A DNA stretch of 64,000 bases from Echria macrotheca (lineage: Eukaryota; Ascomycota; Sordariomycetes; Sordariales; Schizotheciaceae): NCBI GenBank assembly GCA_030411725.1, contig MU839830.1, positions 930,001-994,000 on the forward strand. Reading direction: 5' to 3'. The notes beneath the pieces were generated by a model. The model saw only the letters and a program-made list of their open reading frames with translations, had not been told where the DNA came from and did not search any database. A program made the position numbers and the translations under genes. How positions within the stretch are numbered: the first letter of the stretch is position 1; each line of letters opens with the position of its first letter. Shown piece after piece: positions 21,736 to 33,832 of this stretch.

Positions 21736-24563
21736 ATGCCTAGATTCTCAGTCCCGTTCGGTAGGCGGAAGTCGGCCGCTGATAATCTTGAGAATGCGTC
21801 ACAGATAGGAGAACCCTCTTTTCGAGTGTTGGAACGTTCCGAGGTAACACCGGGGAAGTCTTTCGACGGGGGTGCGCGTTTGGGAATAAGAACACATACA
21901 GTACCAATAGTGCCGAAAACAAGCGGTTCCGATATGGCCGTGGACGACAACATTTTTGCGGACCTCAAATCAAATCGGTATGTATCTCGCCCCAGTTTCC
22001 CACATTTACCTCGGCCAGCGCCGCGGCAAGAGAATGTCTTCGCGGCTACGCTCGGAATCCTCTGCGTTACTTTCCTGCTCTCCTCGCGACTTGTTACTGA
22101 CCGGAACGCAGCGGAAGTGGATCATCCAACACTACGAAGACCGTCTCCACGGACAACTCGTCGCGATACAGTAATTCTTCCACGACACCCTCGTCAGCAG
22201 ATATGGGCGGACAGGAGGAGTGGCGCAATAACCAGAGGAAGCACGCCGACATACCGATCCCGCCAATCCCCAAGTCTTCGGGGTTTCTGAAGGCCGCAGG
22301 GCGTACGTTCTCTTTTGGCGGTCAAAAGAAAAATATGCCACCAATGCCTCCTACGGAAGAAGACGAGCCAACCGGGCCCATGGCACCCGAGCAGTATGCA
22401 ACACCCTCTTACGGCCGCTCCAGGGCCGCGACGAGCTCCACTTCGACTACGGTAACGCCGCCAAGAGTCGATGGTGACTTCGATCTGGGTGGTGACTTTG
22501 GCAAAAGCCTACTTGGGGCTGGTGATAAGCGTGCAAGTGTAGCCACGGTTAGGGGTGATCAGAATGGCCACCAGGAACTAGCTCCCAGGGCTTTGACGGG
22601 TTCTCGAATGAACCAACCTTCGCCTCTTCAAATCGATAACGGCAGCAAGATCGAGGCTCCTCCTCATTCGTGGGGCAGCCATCATTCCAACGACGGGCTT
22701 CTGGGTTCCTCTAGTCCATCCTTCTTGCCGCCAGCCAGCCAAAATGCCCCCCCTCCGGTTCCACGCCATGGCTCTCCGTTGGAAGCAAGGGCTCTTCGGC
22801 CTGGAAACGCCCAAGTTGCCGAGACGCGGAAGCCATCGTTAGGCCCTCGGCATTCGAGCACGGAGTTGGGAGATGCTGATGATGAGGAAGCAAGGCTACT
22901 TAAAGACTCGCTCTCCACGGTGTCGAAATTCATGACCGGAAAGGCACCTGTTTCAGGGTCGATGTCGACGTCACGATACAGGAGAAATGAAGACAGCTTG
23001 AATGACGATGACGACAGTCTGTTTGACACGAGTCATTCGTATACTACGAGATCTGCTGGCCGGTTTACGTCGTCCAAGTCGAGTGTGCAGCAAAGCAGCA
23101 AGGTCATGACGCCGGCCGAATTCGAGATGTACCGCAAAGACAAGGAGCGGCAGGAGAGGCGAGAAGACACGGTCAGCAACAGCAAAGCAAGGGTCGAGGA
23201 TGATGACGATGATAACTACGAGGAAGATGAAGATGACGTGGAGAGAGCCAAGCAGCAGGCAAAACAGAGGAGAAAGCAGGAGGCACACATGGCCGTCTAT
23301 CGGCAGCAGATGATGAAGGTCACGGGAGAGTCAACCACCGCGCCTCCTCGTCCGAGCCTTTCTATTTCCTTCAGCACTCCCAACCTGCCCAATCTCGGCG
23401 GTAAACCAAGCCCCGAGCCCAACACAGCGGAAAACTCCGACGACGACGAGGAAGTACCACTCGCGATTCTGGCAGCCCATGGGTTTCCGAACAAGGCGCG
23501 ACCTCCCAATCGGCTGAGCACCATGATGTCCAACCCCAACCTCCGTGCTTCCCAGCAGCCAAGCTACCAGCGGCCGGCTTCGGCCATGGGTGAACCGTCG
23601 GCTGCCGGTGGCTCGCGTCTCCCCGCCTTTGCGCGAAATCTCCCTCAGGATCCGTTCCTCGGGGCCGGCCTGATACGTAATACGGTCCGCGAAAGCATCG
23701 CCCTTGGCGGCGGTTCTGCCGCCCCGTCGCAGCCAGGCTCGGCCCTCCCTCCAGGGGGTTTGATTGGCGTGATTGCCAACGAAGAACGATCCCGTGCTCT
23801 GAGACGCGGCAGCCCACACATCGACAGCCAGAACGCCGGCTTAGGCGGCATGCCGTTTGACCCTATTGGGGGTATACCAGCCCACATGATGTATCCGAAC
23901 AACCCTCCCGCTCCGGCACTTACACCGGGAGACCAGGCACAGATTCAGATGACGCAGCAGATGCAACAATTCATGCAGATGCAGATGCAGTTTATGCAGA
24001 TGATGACGGTCCAGAACGCGAATGGTGGAAGCATGCCAGGTATGATGGGTCCCGGTTCGGTTGGTCCTGGCTCGATGTTGGGGGTGCCGATGGGTGGTCC
24101 GGAGTCGATGCGACATTCTTTTGTAGGCCACGACTCGATGCTCGACCTTCCTAACGCTCGAGGGGATTCCCACATGCGAACCATGAGCATGGTTCAGCCA
24201 AGCTCAGCGTCATGGGTTCAGCTCCCGCAGAATCCTGGATTCGCTCCATCGATCCGCATTCAGGGCAACGGGTACACGCCGTCTATAGCGCCCTCCGAAC
24301 GCAGCAACGTCGGGCTGCCGGGCCGCTATCGCCCGGTCTCACATGTGCCACCGGCAAATCCGGCCCCGAGTGGGCACCTCCGAAAGTCCTCGACAATGTC
24401 TGGAGCCATCCAGCCCAGCATCGCCGTGACAAAGTCTGGGAGCACTTCAGATGATGATGATGAGGAAGGCTGGGAGGCGATGAAAGCAAAGCGCGACAAG
24501 AAGAAGAGTTCGTGGAAGATGAAAAAGGGCACTGGGGCCGAGTTGGGAGCATTCATTCATTAA
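21736..24563 (+). CDS. Uncharacterised 897-aa disordered fungal protein
   Basis: Exons 21736-21977 and 22112-24563 flank a 134-nt intron, the longest in the window, with a GTATGT donor. They join as LKSNR-GSGSSNTTKTV in phase 2. The protein starts MPRFSVPFGRRKSAADN and is mostly Ser/Pro/Gly-rich and probably disordered. Visible segments are a helical charged stretch near 412 (MTPAEFEMYRKDKERQERRE), an acidic run followed by Lys/Gln-rich helix near 441-480, the motif PLAILAAHGFPNKARPP near 530, a Met/Gln-rich tract near 690-715, and an acidic-then-basic C-terminus (DDDDEEGWEAMKAKRDKKK). I recall the AHGFPNK motif from fungal Caf120/Skg3-like proteins, but no PH domain is seen and this is unverified. 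No catalytic domain is visible. The frame is open upstream to 21568 but without an ATG, so 21736 is the start. Function unknown. Confidence 0.85.
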
Positions 24564-24941
24564 AGAGCTGGCTTCGCTACTGCTTCGTTGGTCAATACAT
24601 TGCCGGATTCCCCAAGAAGCGAGATCCTTTACCATTTACGCATCGTATTTCCTTTAACTACTACTTGGCACTTAAAAGCGGCGGCGATCTCATCTGTATA
24701 TTCACCTGTTGGGTAACGGCTGGACGGAGTCAAGACGGGCGAGGAACCTCTGCCTGTTTTGCAGACTTTTACAGGAACGACTTACGATAGACATAGTAGC
24801 CCAATACCTTAATTCCGTAATAGTTGGATAATCCACATGTTCAAGGCGCGGGCAAGGGAGAATAAGTTTTTTTAAGTGACCCCTTTTTTTTCCAAACCAA
24901 GCCAGCTGTATCTCAGCGCTGGTTCCCCCTGGGGCGCATAA
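24564..24941. other. Tail-to-tail spacer before RIB4
   Basis: A 378-bp convergent spacer with the two 3' ends. It includes a T-rich stretch near 24,865-24,895. No gene is seen. Confidence 0.5.
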
Positions 24942-25615
24942 CTAGTTGATATTACCAGCCGCCCAGCTCTTACGCTTTACTGCCATCTCAACAGCTGCGA
25001 GGCCCCAGTCGTGACCGTGATTATGGCTTCCGGCCGTGATACCAGCCCTTGCTTTCGCCTGCTCATCGTTGAGGACTGTCAGGACACCGAAAATGACTGG
25101 CACACCCGTGTCGAGCGACACCCGCATCAACCCCTGCGAGACGCTGTCGGAGATGTACTCGAAATGCATAGTCTCCCCCTTGATTAGCACACCAATAGCA
25201 ATCAATGCGTCAAAGGCGCCCGTCGACGGCGAACTGGTCGGGATCGAGGCGAGGTCGGTTGTCGAGCTTCCCAGGAGGTCGCCAGCAGTGCCGCCACTGG
25301 ATGAGGATGACGATTGCACCTGGGACCCTGAATAGAGACTAATGGCGGCATCCAGCGTTAGCGCTTCCGTATCTCGGCGGTTTCTGGGGATGATAACAGG
25401 AGATTCGCCCACCGTTGTACCGCAATGGGCAGTTCCCAAGACCCGGGGACGGATTGCACTATGATGTTGGACTCTGGTACCCCGCACTCAAGGAGCTTGG
25501 ATTTGGTGCCCTCCAACAGGGCGTCGATGATGGTATCGTTCCATCGCGCGTGGACAATGCCAATGCGCAAGCCGGTACCGTCGTGATGGACTGGGGATGG
25601 GCCTTTGGTGTGCAT
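24942..25615 (-). CDS. RIB4: 6,7-dimethyl-8-ribityllumazine synthase
   Basis: Penultimate enzyme of riboflavin synthesis: condenses 5-amino-6-ribitylaminouracil with 3,4-dihydroxy-2-butanone 4-phosphate. Exons 25615-25413 and 25338-24942, separated by a 74-nt intron, give 199 aa, close to the Magnaporthe enzyme. Landmarks are MHTKGPSPVHHDG, LRIGIVHARWN (substrate-binding Trp), VQSVPGSWELPIAVQR joined by splicing to LYSGSQVQ, IAIGVLIKGETMHFEYI, GVPVIFGVLTVLNDEQA, and AGSHNHGHDWGLAAVEMA. The His next to the ribityl site (TMHFEY) is present. A Ser/Gly-rich insertion of about 35 residues before FDALIAIG is normal for sordariomycetes. The frame extends nine codons upstream, but only through a TTG, so the ATG at 25615 is used. 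A divergent neighbour, the MutL homolog, starts 1 kb away. Confidence 0.96.
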
Positions 25616-26633
25616 GGTGAAGGTTTCTGAGGTTGCTGGCAAATAGGAGGGCTCTGGGGGTGGTCGGTCGTGGCGTGGCCCCTCCCGTTAAACGCGCGGG
25701 GCTGCTTGATGGAGGTTTGGGAGGGTCAGGCTGCTTAATCAGCAGTCCTGTCTTTCACTCCAGCCCCTGAATGTTTGTTAGCTCGGGAGCCGGGACCCTG
25801 AGGGGTGGTTGTAGAAGGGCGTAAACCAGGCATCTCTTCGTGGGAAGGTCGCCGTTTTCTTCGCAACAGAAGGCGTTTAGAGGTAAATATACATGCCTAT
25901 GGCGTTATATTCAAACCTGTCATTTGAGCATTCTTACCATTCTCACGTTGACCTATCTATGACTCAAGGGAAGAACCAGCTGCACGATCATTCAGGGTGG
26001 AAATGTCGGGCTGAGGCATCTCAACATCCCGTGAATATCGCAAATAGGACTTAACTATCTGTTGGTGATGGCTCAGAACAGAGAAACTGCAAGATCAGAT
26101 TACTCGACACGCTTTCTGGTGTTCGGTCTCTTGAAATACCTTCATATTCTCTGCAGCCGGGAACCACGGAAACACCCTTTGCCCCCGTCTTCAGTTGTTC
26201 GAGCTTCCAGCAAAGACATAGATGCAAATAACTATTCTAGGATAGTTTCACTTCAACACATTAGGGAACCTTGTGCAGAATTATCACTCTCCGATGTCAT
26301 CTTGTCTTACAGGGGCACGGAGTGGTGGTTAGTGGGCTGTTTACCCGACCCTCGCCAGCGCTCTTTCCGTTGCGAGGTTTCCTTCGCGCCTTCCTTGAGC
26401 TAGCGTCTTGCAGGGAGATATCGGTGCCCATACCCGTGGAAAAGTTTTCATGAAATCTGTCGTCAAGGGGTGACCTCGGACTATCATTCGTGGTGTTGGC
26501 ATTAACTATCCAGCATGCATTGCATTGTCAAACCCTAGCCATCTTCTCACTTGACATTCTGCTCCGGGTATCACCTCTGCATGAATCCCTAGGTCCGTTC
26601 ACTGGAGCTGCGGCTCGTCATTTGTTCGACACT
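25616..26633. promoter_or_regulatory. Divergent RIB4/MutL-homolog promoter region
   Basis: A 1.0-kb interval between divergent starts. It contains a 113-codon + strand frame (26062-26403) without ATG support or a recognisable domain. No clear regulatory motif was identified. Confidence 0.4.
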
Positions 26634-29102
26634 ATGCCGATATCACCACTCCCCGAAGCTACGGTTCAGCAGCTAGGAGCAACGTTAGCCATCACTTCCC
26701 CAGTTATCGTCGTCAAGGAGCTTGTCGAAAACGCGTTGGACGCCGGAGCTACTTCTATCGGTGTCTTCATCTCCTCGAACACGATCGACAGGATAGAGGT
26801 CCGTGACAATGGCCCTGGAATTGCCTCACAGGATTTCGACGCCCTTGGTCGTCCCGGCTATACGAGCAAGCTGCAAAGCCTCGACGACCTCGCGAGAGTC
26901 GGAGGCCGTAGCTATGGCTTTCGGGGCATAGCACTCGCTAGCATCGTCAACCAGGCAGACGTATTAGTAGCCACTAGAACACACGAGCAGCCAGTGTCGT
27001 CCGTTCTACGAATCATGAAGAAGGGGGGTGGGGTCGAAAAGGTTGCAACCAAAGCAGCTCCTATCGGCACGATAGTCTGTGTCACAAAGCTCTTCTTTTC
27101 CACTCCCGTAAGGATACGAATAGTGGCGAAGGAGTCACTCAAGGCGATTTTAGGAATCCAGACGCTCCTAGAATCGTACGTCATGGTCAAGCCCCAGGTC
27201 AAGATGATGTTCAGGATACTGGATTCAACACAGCAACCCTGGGCTTACACCCCAAAGGCCAACTCTCAAGTCAAGGAAGCAGTCACTCAGCTATTTGGGG
27301 TCGATGTCGCTTCTCGCTGCCGGCTCTTCACGTCTTCGAATTTGTCGCTTGGCTCGCCACCTACGAATATCGGTGAAAATCCGGATGCAAGGCGAGGAGT
27401 CGACTCATCCGTGGACTTCCAAGCACTTGTACAGGGACCTGACTCCAGTTCGCAGAAAAAGACCGGTATATTTCTTTCTGTTGACTCTCGACCTATCTCA
27501 TCGACCCGGGGGATTGGGAAGAAGATCCTAAAACTCTTTAGGAAGCACATCCACTCCTCTATCCTCCCGTCGGAAACACCCGTGCGACAGGCGGATCCTT
27601 TCATTCAACTGAACCTCAAGTGTTCAGACGGCAGCTACGATGTCAACGTCGAGCCAACGAAGGACGATGTTCTATTTGCCGACGAGGAGCATATACTCAA
27701 CCAGCTAGATCAATTCCTCTCTCACATCTATAGGCCTGCCCCTGAGACCGTGGTCCTTTCTCCAAGTCCAATCGTGCAGACTCTGCATCCGGGTACTCAA
27801 CTGGCTCAAACCAGGGCACTAGTAGGTGTCTACAATTCTGCGAGTGACATGGGAGCCTGCTGATTACCATAGAAACAAACACCACCCTTAGATTCTCCTG
27901 TACTTCAAACACCTCCTTTCCGCAGTGGCGTCCCCAGTGGCGTCGACCAACCTGCTCCGATATCGCCACACACTCTCAACCAGCGGTTGAATCACCAAGG
28001 ATTGCAGGGCTCGGAGACCGACACAAACACAGACGATAACACATCACCACACGTTGTTAATAACTTGAATCCCTGGACCATCGCAAAACAAGCTTCTCGG
28101 TGTCCGCTACCTGGGGGTCGGGCCTTCAGACCACCTTCAGCGGGCTATCAGTCACCCCCAAGATCTCCAATGCTAGAACAGAGGATCAGAACCGCGAACA
28201 TGAGGAGGCGAAATGTTGCGCCAGTGCATCGGATGGAAGGTGTGCCGGGCGGATCCCAACATCGCCGCGTCTCTGTCCCCGGGGGAGCTTACCGGAGACC
28301 TCTGCCCAGGGCTAAAGGGCCGAGTCGGGAGACAGAGAATATCCACAACATTCCTTATCCTTCGGCTCCCGCGACTCAGCGAACCCGAACGACCGTAGCG
28401 GGGAACTCGCTGCGTCTTAGTCAGGGAGACGACTTGGGGCTGACACAGACAAGACTTTCCTTCAACCGCCCCGGGGTTGCGAGCCCACGACGTCGCACCT
28501 CTGGCCGAGATGGCCGCCCGGTGGAGGGACCGCGCCGTGGCCGTGACGCCAGAGCTCACTCTGAAGAGAGCAGTGGGACGATAGTCAATCAAAGGGACAT
28601 CCTGGCTCTAGTTAATATAAACGGTATTCCCGACAGAGGAGCCTCCCACCGCCCGCCCCCGGGCGAACCTCAGGCTATGCCAGGAGTTGATGTCCCACTT
28701 GGAACGGAAGCTCGGATGGACGGCGACGACGACGGACACCCGAGCTCGGAGATATCAAGTACCGAGGACACACGAGCATACTTGATTAGAAGGCAACGAT
28801 CGAGCATGAAGTATCCAGACAAACCTCTTCGGCGGGTTCGAACGGATCTCTTGCCGCTTGAGACGATGGCGTCTGAGTCCGCGACCTACTTTCTTTTACA
28901 GAATCTGAGCGTGGATACATGGCGCCTAGCACAACGGCTGCAGGCTGGGATGACCTACTGTGAAGACTATATAATGGTTGACTACGCACGAGGTGCTCTG
29001 ATGGACCCTCGAGATGTCAGTTTGCGAAATATGGTTAGAGATTTCCTATCTGGCGTTGGCATTGTAGTCCCGGATGTCGAATTAGTGGTTCCCGCTACAT
29101 AG
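26634..29102 (+). CDS. MLH2: MutL homolog of the MLH2/PMS1 type
   Basis: GHKL-ATPase MutL protein. Relatives pair with Mlh1 and act as accessory mismatch-repair factors and limit meiotic gene-conversion tracts. Exons 26634-27821 and 27873-29102 give 805 aa; the 51-nt intron (GTAGGT ... CATAG) has a CTGAT branch site. The N-terminus, PLPEATVQQLGATLAITSPV, resembles human PMS1/yeast Mlh2 more than PMS2-type proteins. ATPase motifs are VVKELVENALDAGATS, EVRDNGPGI and YGFRGIALASI, then SVDSRPIS and DVNVEPTKDDVLF. In the third motif the usual GFRGEAL has Ile for Glu. The C-terminal half is Arg/Pro-rich, disordered, then helical to VVPDVELVVPAT. The DQHA(X)2E endonuclease motif is absent, as expected for MLH2. 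A second splice choice (GTGTCT to CTTAG) keeps frame too. MLH2 identity is probable, not proven. Confidence 0.82.
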
Positions 29103-30514
29103 CAACCGCGAAGGCAGTGCGATGTCACAAGGGGGCTAGGGGTATCTGTTAGCGGTTGGGCGTTGGGCGTTGACGTCCGACGTTGTTCTTATTCAACTTC
29201 CGTCAAAGAAGCATTTTGTGACGTTTTTTGGTAGGAGAATGGTCGTTCAACCGCATGTAGATGTCAAGTACTTCCGTGTAATGTAGGTAGCTGTGACGGA
29301 AGCAGGACTTCCCAACGGAGTTTCATTATGGACGGTAGACGAGCCCTCCCGTACACCTCGTTGCATGTTTAAGAGGAGTCGGGTTGAATGGCGGCGATAC
29401 ATGTTTTGTGGGCACAACCACGCTGAGTGAGAGGAGCTTTGGAGGCCCAGGAAATTCAAGAGGCCTTGAGGTCGTCTCAGTTTGGGTAAGGCCAGCGGGT
29501 GATGGGTTGGGATGAAACGTAGTTGCATGGGCCCAGTAAGCGCCTAGGTGCTTTGCACGCTCGTCAGTTTTTCAATTCAATGGTTGACGTCGCCGTCACA
29601 CAGCCGTCACATTGATCTGGATAGGGAAAGGGATGGAGGTCGTATTATAGGGAACCGTGGGAGCCAGGCCGTCAAGCGTAGCATACGAGATAGTGAAGAA
29701 TACGGACACGGAAGACGAACTGTAACCTAATTACGGGGGATTCTTGCTTTCGCGTCCTCGATTCTTGTTTCGGGTGATTTTCAGCTCGCTTTTCACCACA
29801 GGGGTGCGGGCCGTCAATGCATCCCGACAGTCCCTGTCGTTTCCTCCTGCGTCCAACCACGTCATAGCAAACCGAAGATTACCCACTAAATAAGCCTGAT
29901 GCACCGCCTCGCTCGTTTCTGGGCAAGGCTGCGGCGCTTTCCCCACACACCTGTTCACCCGCAGCATCGTCAGGTCGCTGTCGCCTCAATCGCCGAACAC
30001 CCGTTCCCCCGACCCTTTCTCAAGTCCGATGTGTCGCGCCAGCGCCCGCTGTTAGGCTTTGTGATCCTATCCCTTCCAGCTGGGAGCCTGACGGCATCGA
30101 GGCCGTAACGATTGTCGTTGAACTCGTCACGCATGCAGCATGTAGCCCCGGTTTGCCCAGAATCTCGACCTGTTTCGTTTGGATCGACCGACCGACAGCC
30201 CTATGGCAAATCTTGCAGCTCGTCCGGCATCAATCATGCGACCCGCAAACTCCTCTGCAGCGCCGACTTCATTCACGCACGAGCCCGAGCCCTCCTTTCT
30301 CCCTTGCCGTACAGGATGCTATGCGACGCGGAAAGCGAGAGACGCCTCCCGGCCGACGTCCTGGCCCGATGATACCAGCTTATGTCGCACGACTCTGAAG
30401 TCAACGGGTCTCCGTCTTCGATGTCGATGTTCTTCGAGGGTACAAACTTGCGATTGTTCTGGGGACCGCCCTCTGCTGTTTCGGCTTTCACGACTCGTGC
30501 CGTTCATATCCAGC
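29103..30514. other. Spacer and TRP-like gene promoter
   Basis: A 1.4-kb stretch between two + strand genes: the MutL 3' end, then the promoter and 5' leader of the channel gene. Short TTGGGCG tandem copies occur near 29,155-29,170. No gene supported. Confidence 0.45.
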
Positions 30515-33500
30515 ATGAATTTTCTGCTTCTGCTTGGGTTAATCTCGAGGCCCGCTTTGGCGGCTTTTGTCCGGTTCGATAACTGCTTGCCCGACTCGTA
30601 CAAGTTCAACGATCCGACGCCGTTACAATGGGTTGCAAAAGCAGTGGACGCTTCGTTCGACATCACGGATCCCCGACACACGCTTCGAGTCACCATGTGG
30701 GGGAATGTGACGGGGTCGTTCACAAATGTCGCTCTGCCACCTGCCAATAGCTCAGACTGGACGAATCCCGAGAAAACAGACGGCAAGATCCAGGACGAGC
30801 CAGATCCTGGCGCCCAGGATCCCAAGCTCACGACGCTTCATAGCAAGATCGAGGTGCTCACATACGAGCCATGGAGTGACAATACCAACTTCTGTAACTC
30901 GTCGCTGGTCAATGGGACTTGCCCCCTGGCGCCGGTCTTCAATGTCAATGAGAGGTAGGCGCCGCAGTCCAACTCCCATACGATGCCCGAGAAGCTGACG
31001 CGATATTGTTGTAGTGCGCTCCCGTACGCTCTTCCCCATGTCACGATCAGTAACGCCTTCAACTCATCATACGCCTTCACGTCCTTCACGGCTACGTTCT
31101 TGATCATCTATGGCGATGCTAAGGGGACGAATATTGGGTGTGTCTCTGCGGCAATCACTCCCGACCTTGGAAATCTGGCCTGGATGCTCAGGTTCCTCCC
31201 TCTGATCGTTTTGCTGTTTGTTGGGGCCGCCACAGTCATCGCCGGTATTTTCAGCCCCTGGGGGACGACTGATATTTTTAAATGGACTTCAAACTACGGC
31301 CGAGATGCCGACCTCCTCCGGCTCGTCACACCTGGGTTCGGAGATTGCCTGCAGTACATCCAGTTCATCGCTCTTACCGGAGGCCTGACGTTAAACTATC
31401 CGGGATTCTACCAGCCTATGGTCAGTCAGGCGTCGTGGTCAGCACTCATGTTTAACCATAGTTTTGTGACCAACGATACCGGGTGGGTCAGTGTGCAGGA
31501 CGGCATTTACGTCACCGACGGACCCTATGGATTACAACACCTTGCCCAGCTGGTCGGAATGGCAAAAGTCGAGAACATCTGGGCTGGCATGATGATCTAT
31601 TTGCTCATCATCATCGCCAGCATGTTTGTTCTCGTGCAAGGTGGCTTTCTCGTCCAGTGGATCTACAGAGCCATCAAGAAAGAGCCCGAGGAAGACCTCC
31701 GTGCGAAGAACATTCCGTTTACTCTTGGAAATGTCGTCCGGATCGTCCTGAACTACTTCCTCCTTCCCATCGTCGCCCTGTCAACATTTCAACTTGTGGT
31801 CGCCAGCGATTCCCCTGCGTATACCGTTGCTTTGGCGGTGGTAACGCTAATCCTCATCATTGGCTTCGCGGCCTGGCTCCTCTATCTGATCGCGACAACG
31901 AAGCCTCGTGCGTTCCTCTTCGATGACTTGCCAACAGTCCTCCTCTACGGTCCGCTTTACAATACGTATTCTGACGAAGCTGCGGCCTATGCGCTCATAC
32001 CGGTCTTGCTCACCTTTTTGCGTGGAATCGCCATCGGTGCTGTTCAACCCGCAGGGGTTGCGCAGCTGGTCATCCTCGCAATCTGCGAGGTCGTGCATAT
32101 CTTGACTATCCACGCTTTCCGTCCATTCCATTCGCCGACTTCGATGAACGCCTATCACACCCTTTTTTCGGTTCTGCGCCTGGTGACGGTCCTTTTGATG
32201 GTTGCCTTTATTCCATCGCTTGGTGTAACGGAGGGATCAAAGGGCTGGATTGGGTATGCCATTTTGCTGACACACGCTGGCGTACTCGTTCTGGGCTTCT
32301 TCCTCAATGCTATCCAAACACTTGTTGAAGTGGCAGCGCGGTACTTCGGGGCGGGCGCTGATGATATGACGGGACAGTCACGGGGTGGCCTGTCCAAGAT
32401 TTTCGGTATGCGGCAACTTTCTCGGCGCATGTCCCGCCGCGAGGCCGGCCCTTCCAGAGCCAGCCAGCTCTCTAGTTCCGCCATGTTAGATGTCGACGAG
32501 GCCGCAAAGGCCGGATACCCAACGCCCGGGGGGCGCATCAGGAGCGAATCGGCCGGCAGCATGGGTGTGATGATGCAGCGTCGAGAGAGGAGCCACTCGG
32601 CGCTTGATAACCTCAGCCTTGAAGCTCCAGGTCGTCATGGTGACAACGGTGCAAGCCCATATACCCCGACGACTCCAGGGGACGCAAGCGCCTTTTCTTT
32701 CCTAGGATCACCTGGTATCCAGGTGCGAGGCCAGGCCATGCAAGCCCCGGATCCATATTATCGGCCACCGAGGCAACGACGGCAAACTTTAGAGGCGAAC
32801 TCCTCTCCTGGGCCGAGAGCCGGGGGCGATAAAGCTCAAAAACGTCTCAGTCAGGCGGCTTTGAGCTCCCTTCCTTTCGAAATGGATGGCCAGCCACTTC
32901 GTGGTGACACGCCGGGACCTTATATGTCAGGTATCCCGGCACTAAGCCCCCGGACGGACTACTCGACGCGTGAGGTGGATTCTTATTACGGCATAAGAGG
33001 GGAGCGGCTCAACTCGGACGCGCCGAACCGCAAACTCGGAACCGGACCAGCAGATCCCACAGGACCAATGGCGTCAGCTGCGGGATTCTTTAGGACCATT
33101 TTTGGAGGCAAGAGCAAGGACAAGGGGAAAGGATTCGAGGTTGTGAGAAGCGCTCGCATGCCAGCGGCCATGCACGCGGGCGGGAGCGACTTTGACGACG
33201 AGGCGGTGCCTCAGGGAATTCCCGTCGCAATGGGTGTGTTGCGTAATGGGCCGATCGAGTCGGATGACGAAGATGATGCGCGGCAAACCAAACCGTCTCA
33301 TTCGACATACGTAACTGGCGTCCCTGAGTCCGAGCCGCTGGGCAAGACGGGGAATCTCGAAGATGACTCAGGGGATCTTCCCAGGTTTCGACTCATGTCT
33401 GTTGCCGATGGCATCGAGCTGTCCCCTGATGAGCCCTCAGCTGGTTATCATGACTATTCTCAAGCGGCCAGCCCGGCTGTTCCTAGGCGAAGTTCAAAGC

Positions 33501-33832
33501 GCACACCGGACCATTCGCGTGCCCCGTCCACCGATGTTAGGCTGTCACAACTCTCAGGGGTTCCTCTCTCGTCGACTGGATCCTCTCGGCTACCATTTGA
33601 GCGAACCCCCTCGCAGAAGAGACTTTCGGGGTCGTCATTGGGGGGTACTGACGAGCTTGGTCAGACCGAATCACACGAAGGACCCAGCTCCAGAGACGGA
33701 CGTCCGACAACCTACGGCTTCGTTCATCAAGGGAGCATTAGCCGGGTCGACCGTGATAGCGACCTGCTCGGTAGCTCTGCCGAGGTGGTCGATGAGGGAC
33801 GCCAGGAGCCGCGATGGGCATCTCATCGCTGA
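30515..33832 (+). CDS. TRP-like ion channel / flavin carrier (FLC family)
   Basis: Multi-pass membrane protein of the fungal Flc/Pkd2-like family, linked to calcium homeostasis, FAD transport into the ER and cell-wall integrity. Exons 30515-30954 and 31015-33832 (60-nt intron) give 1,085 aa. A signal peptide (MNFLLLLGLISRPALA) precedes an ML-like lumenal domain (about 17-170) with N-glycosylation sites and paired Cys (FCNSSLVNGTCPL). About nine membrane spans follow at about 200-620, for example FLPLIVLLFVGAATVIAG, MMIYLLIIIASMFVLVQGG and VALAVVTLILIIGFAAWLLY. The last ~460 residues are a cytosolic Ser/Pro/Arg-rich tail with probable phosphorylation sites (TPTTPGD) and no domain. Splicing joins NVNES to ALPYALPHVTISN. 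The frame stays open upstream of 30515 without an ATG, and the signal peptide fixes the start. Substrate is inferred from the family. Confidence 0.92.

Noticed and set aside
26062..26403. 113-codon + strand frame between RIB4 and the MutL gene
   Set aside because: Starts at a non-ATG codon, no domain, and lies in the divergent promoter.
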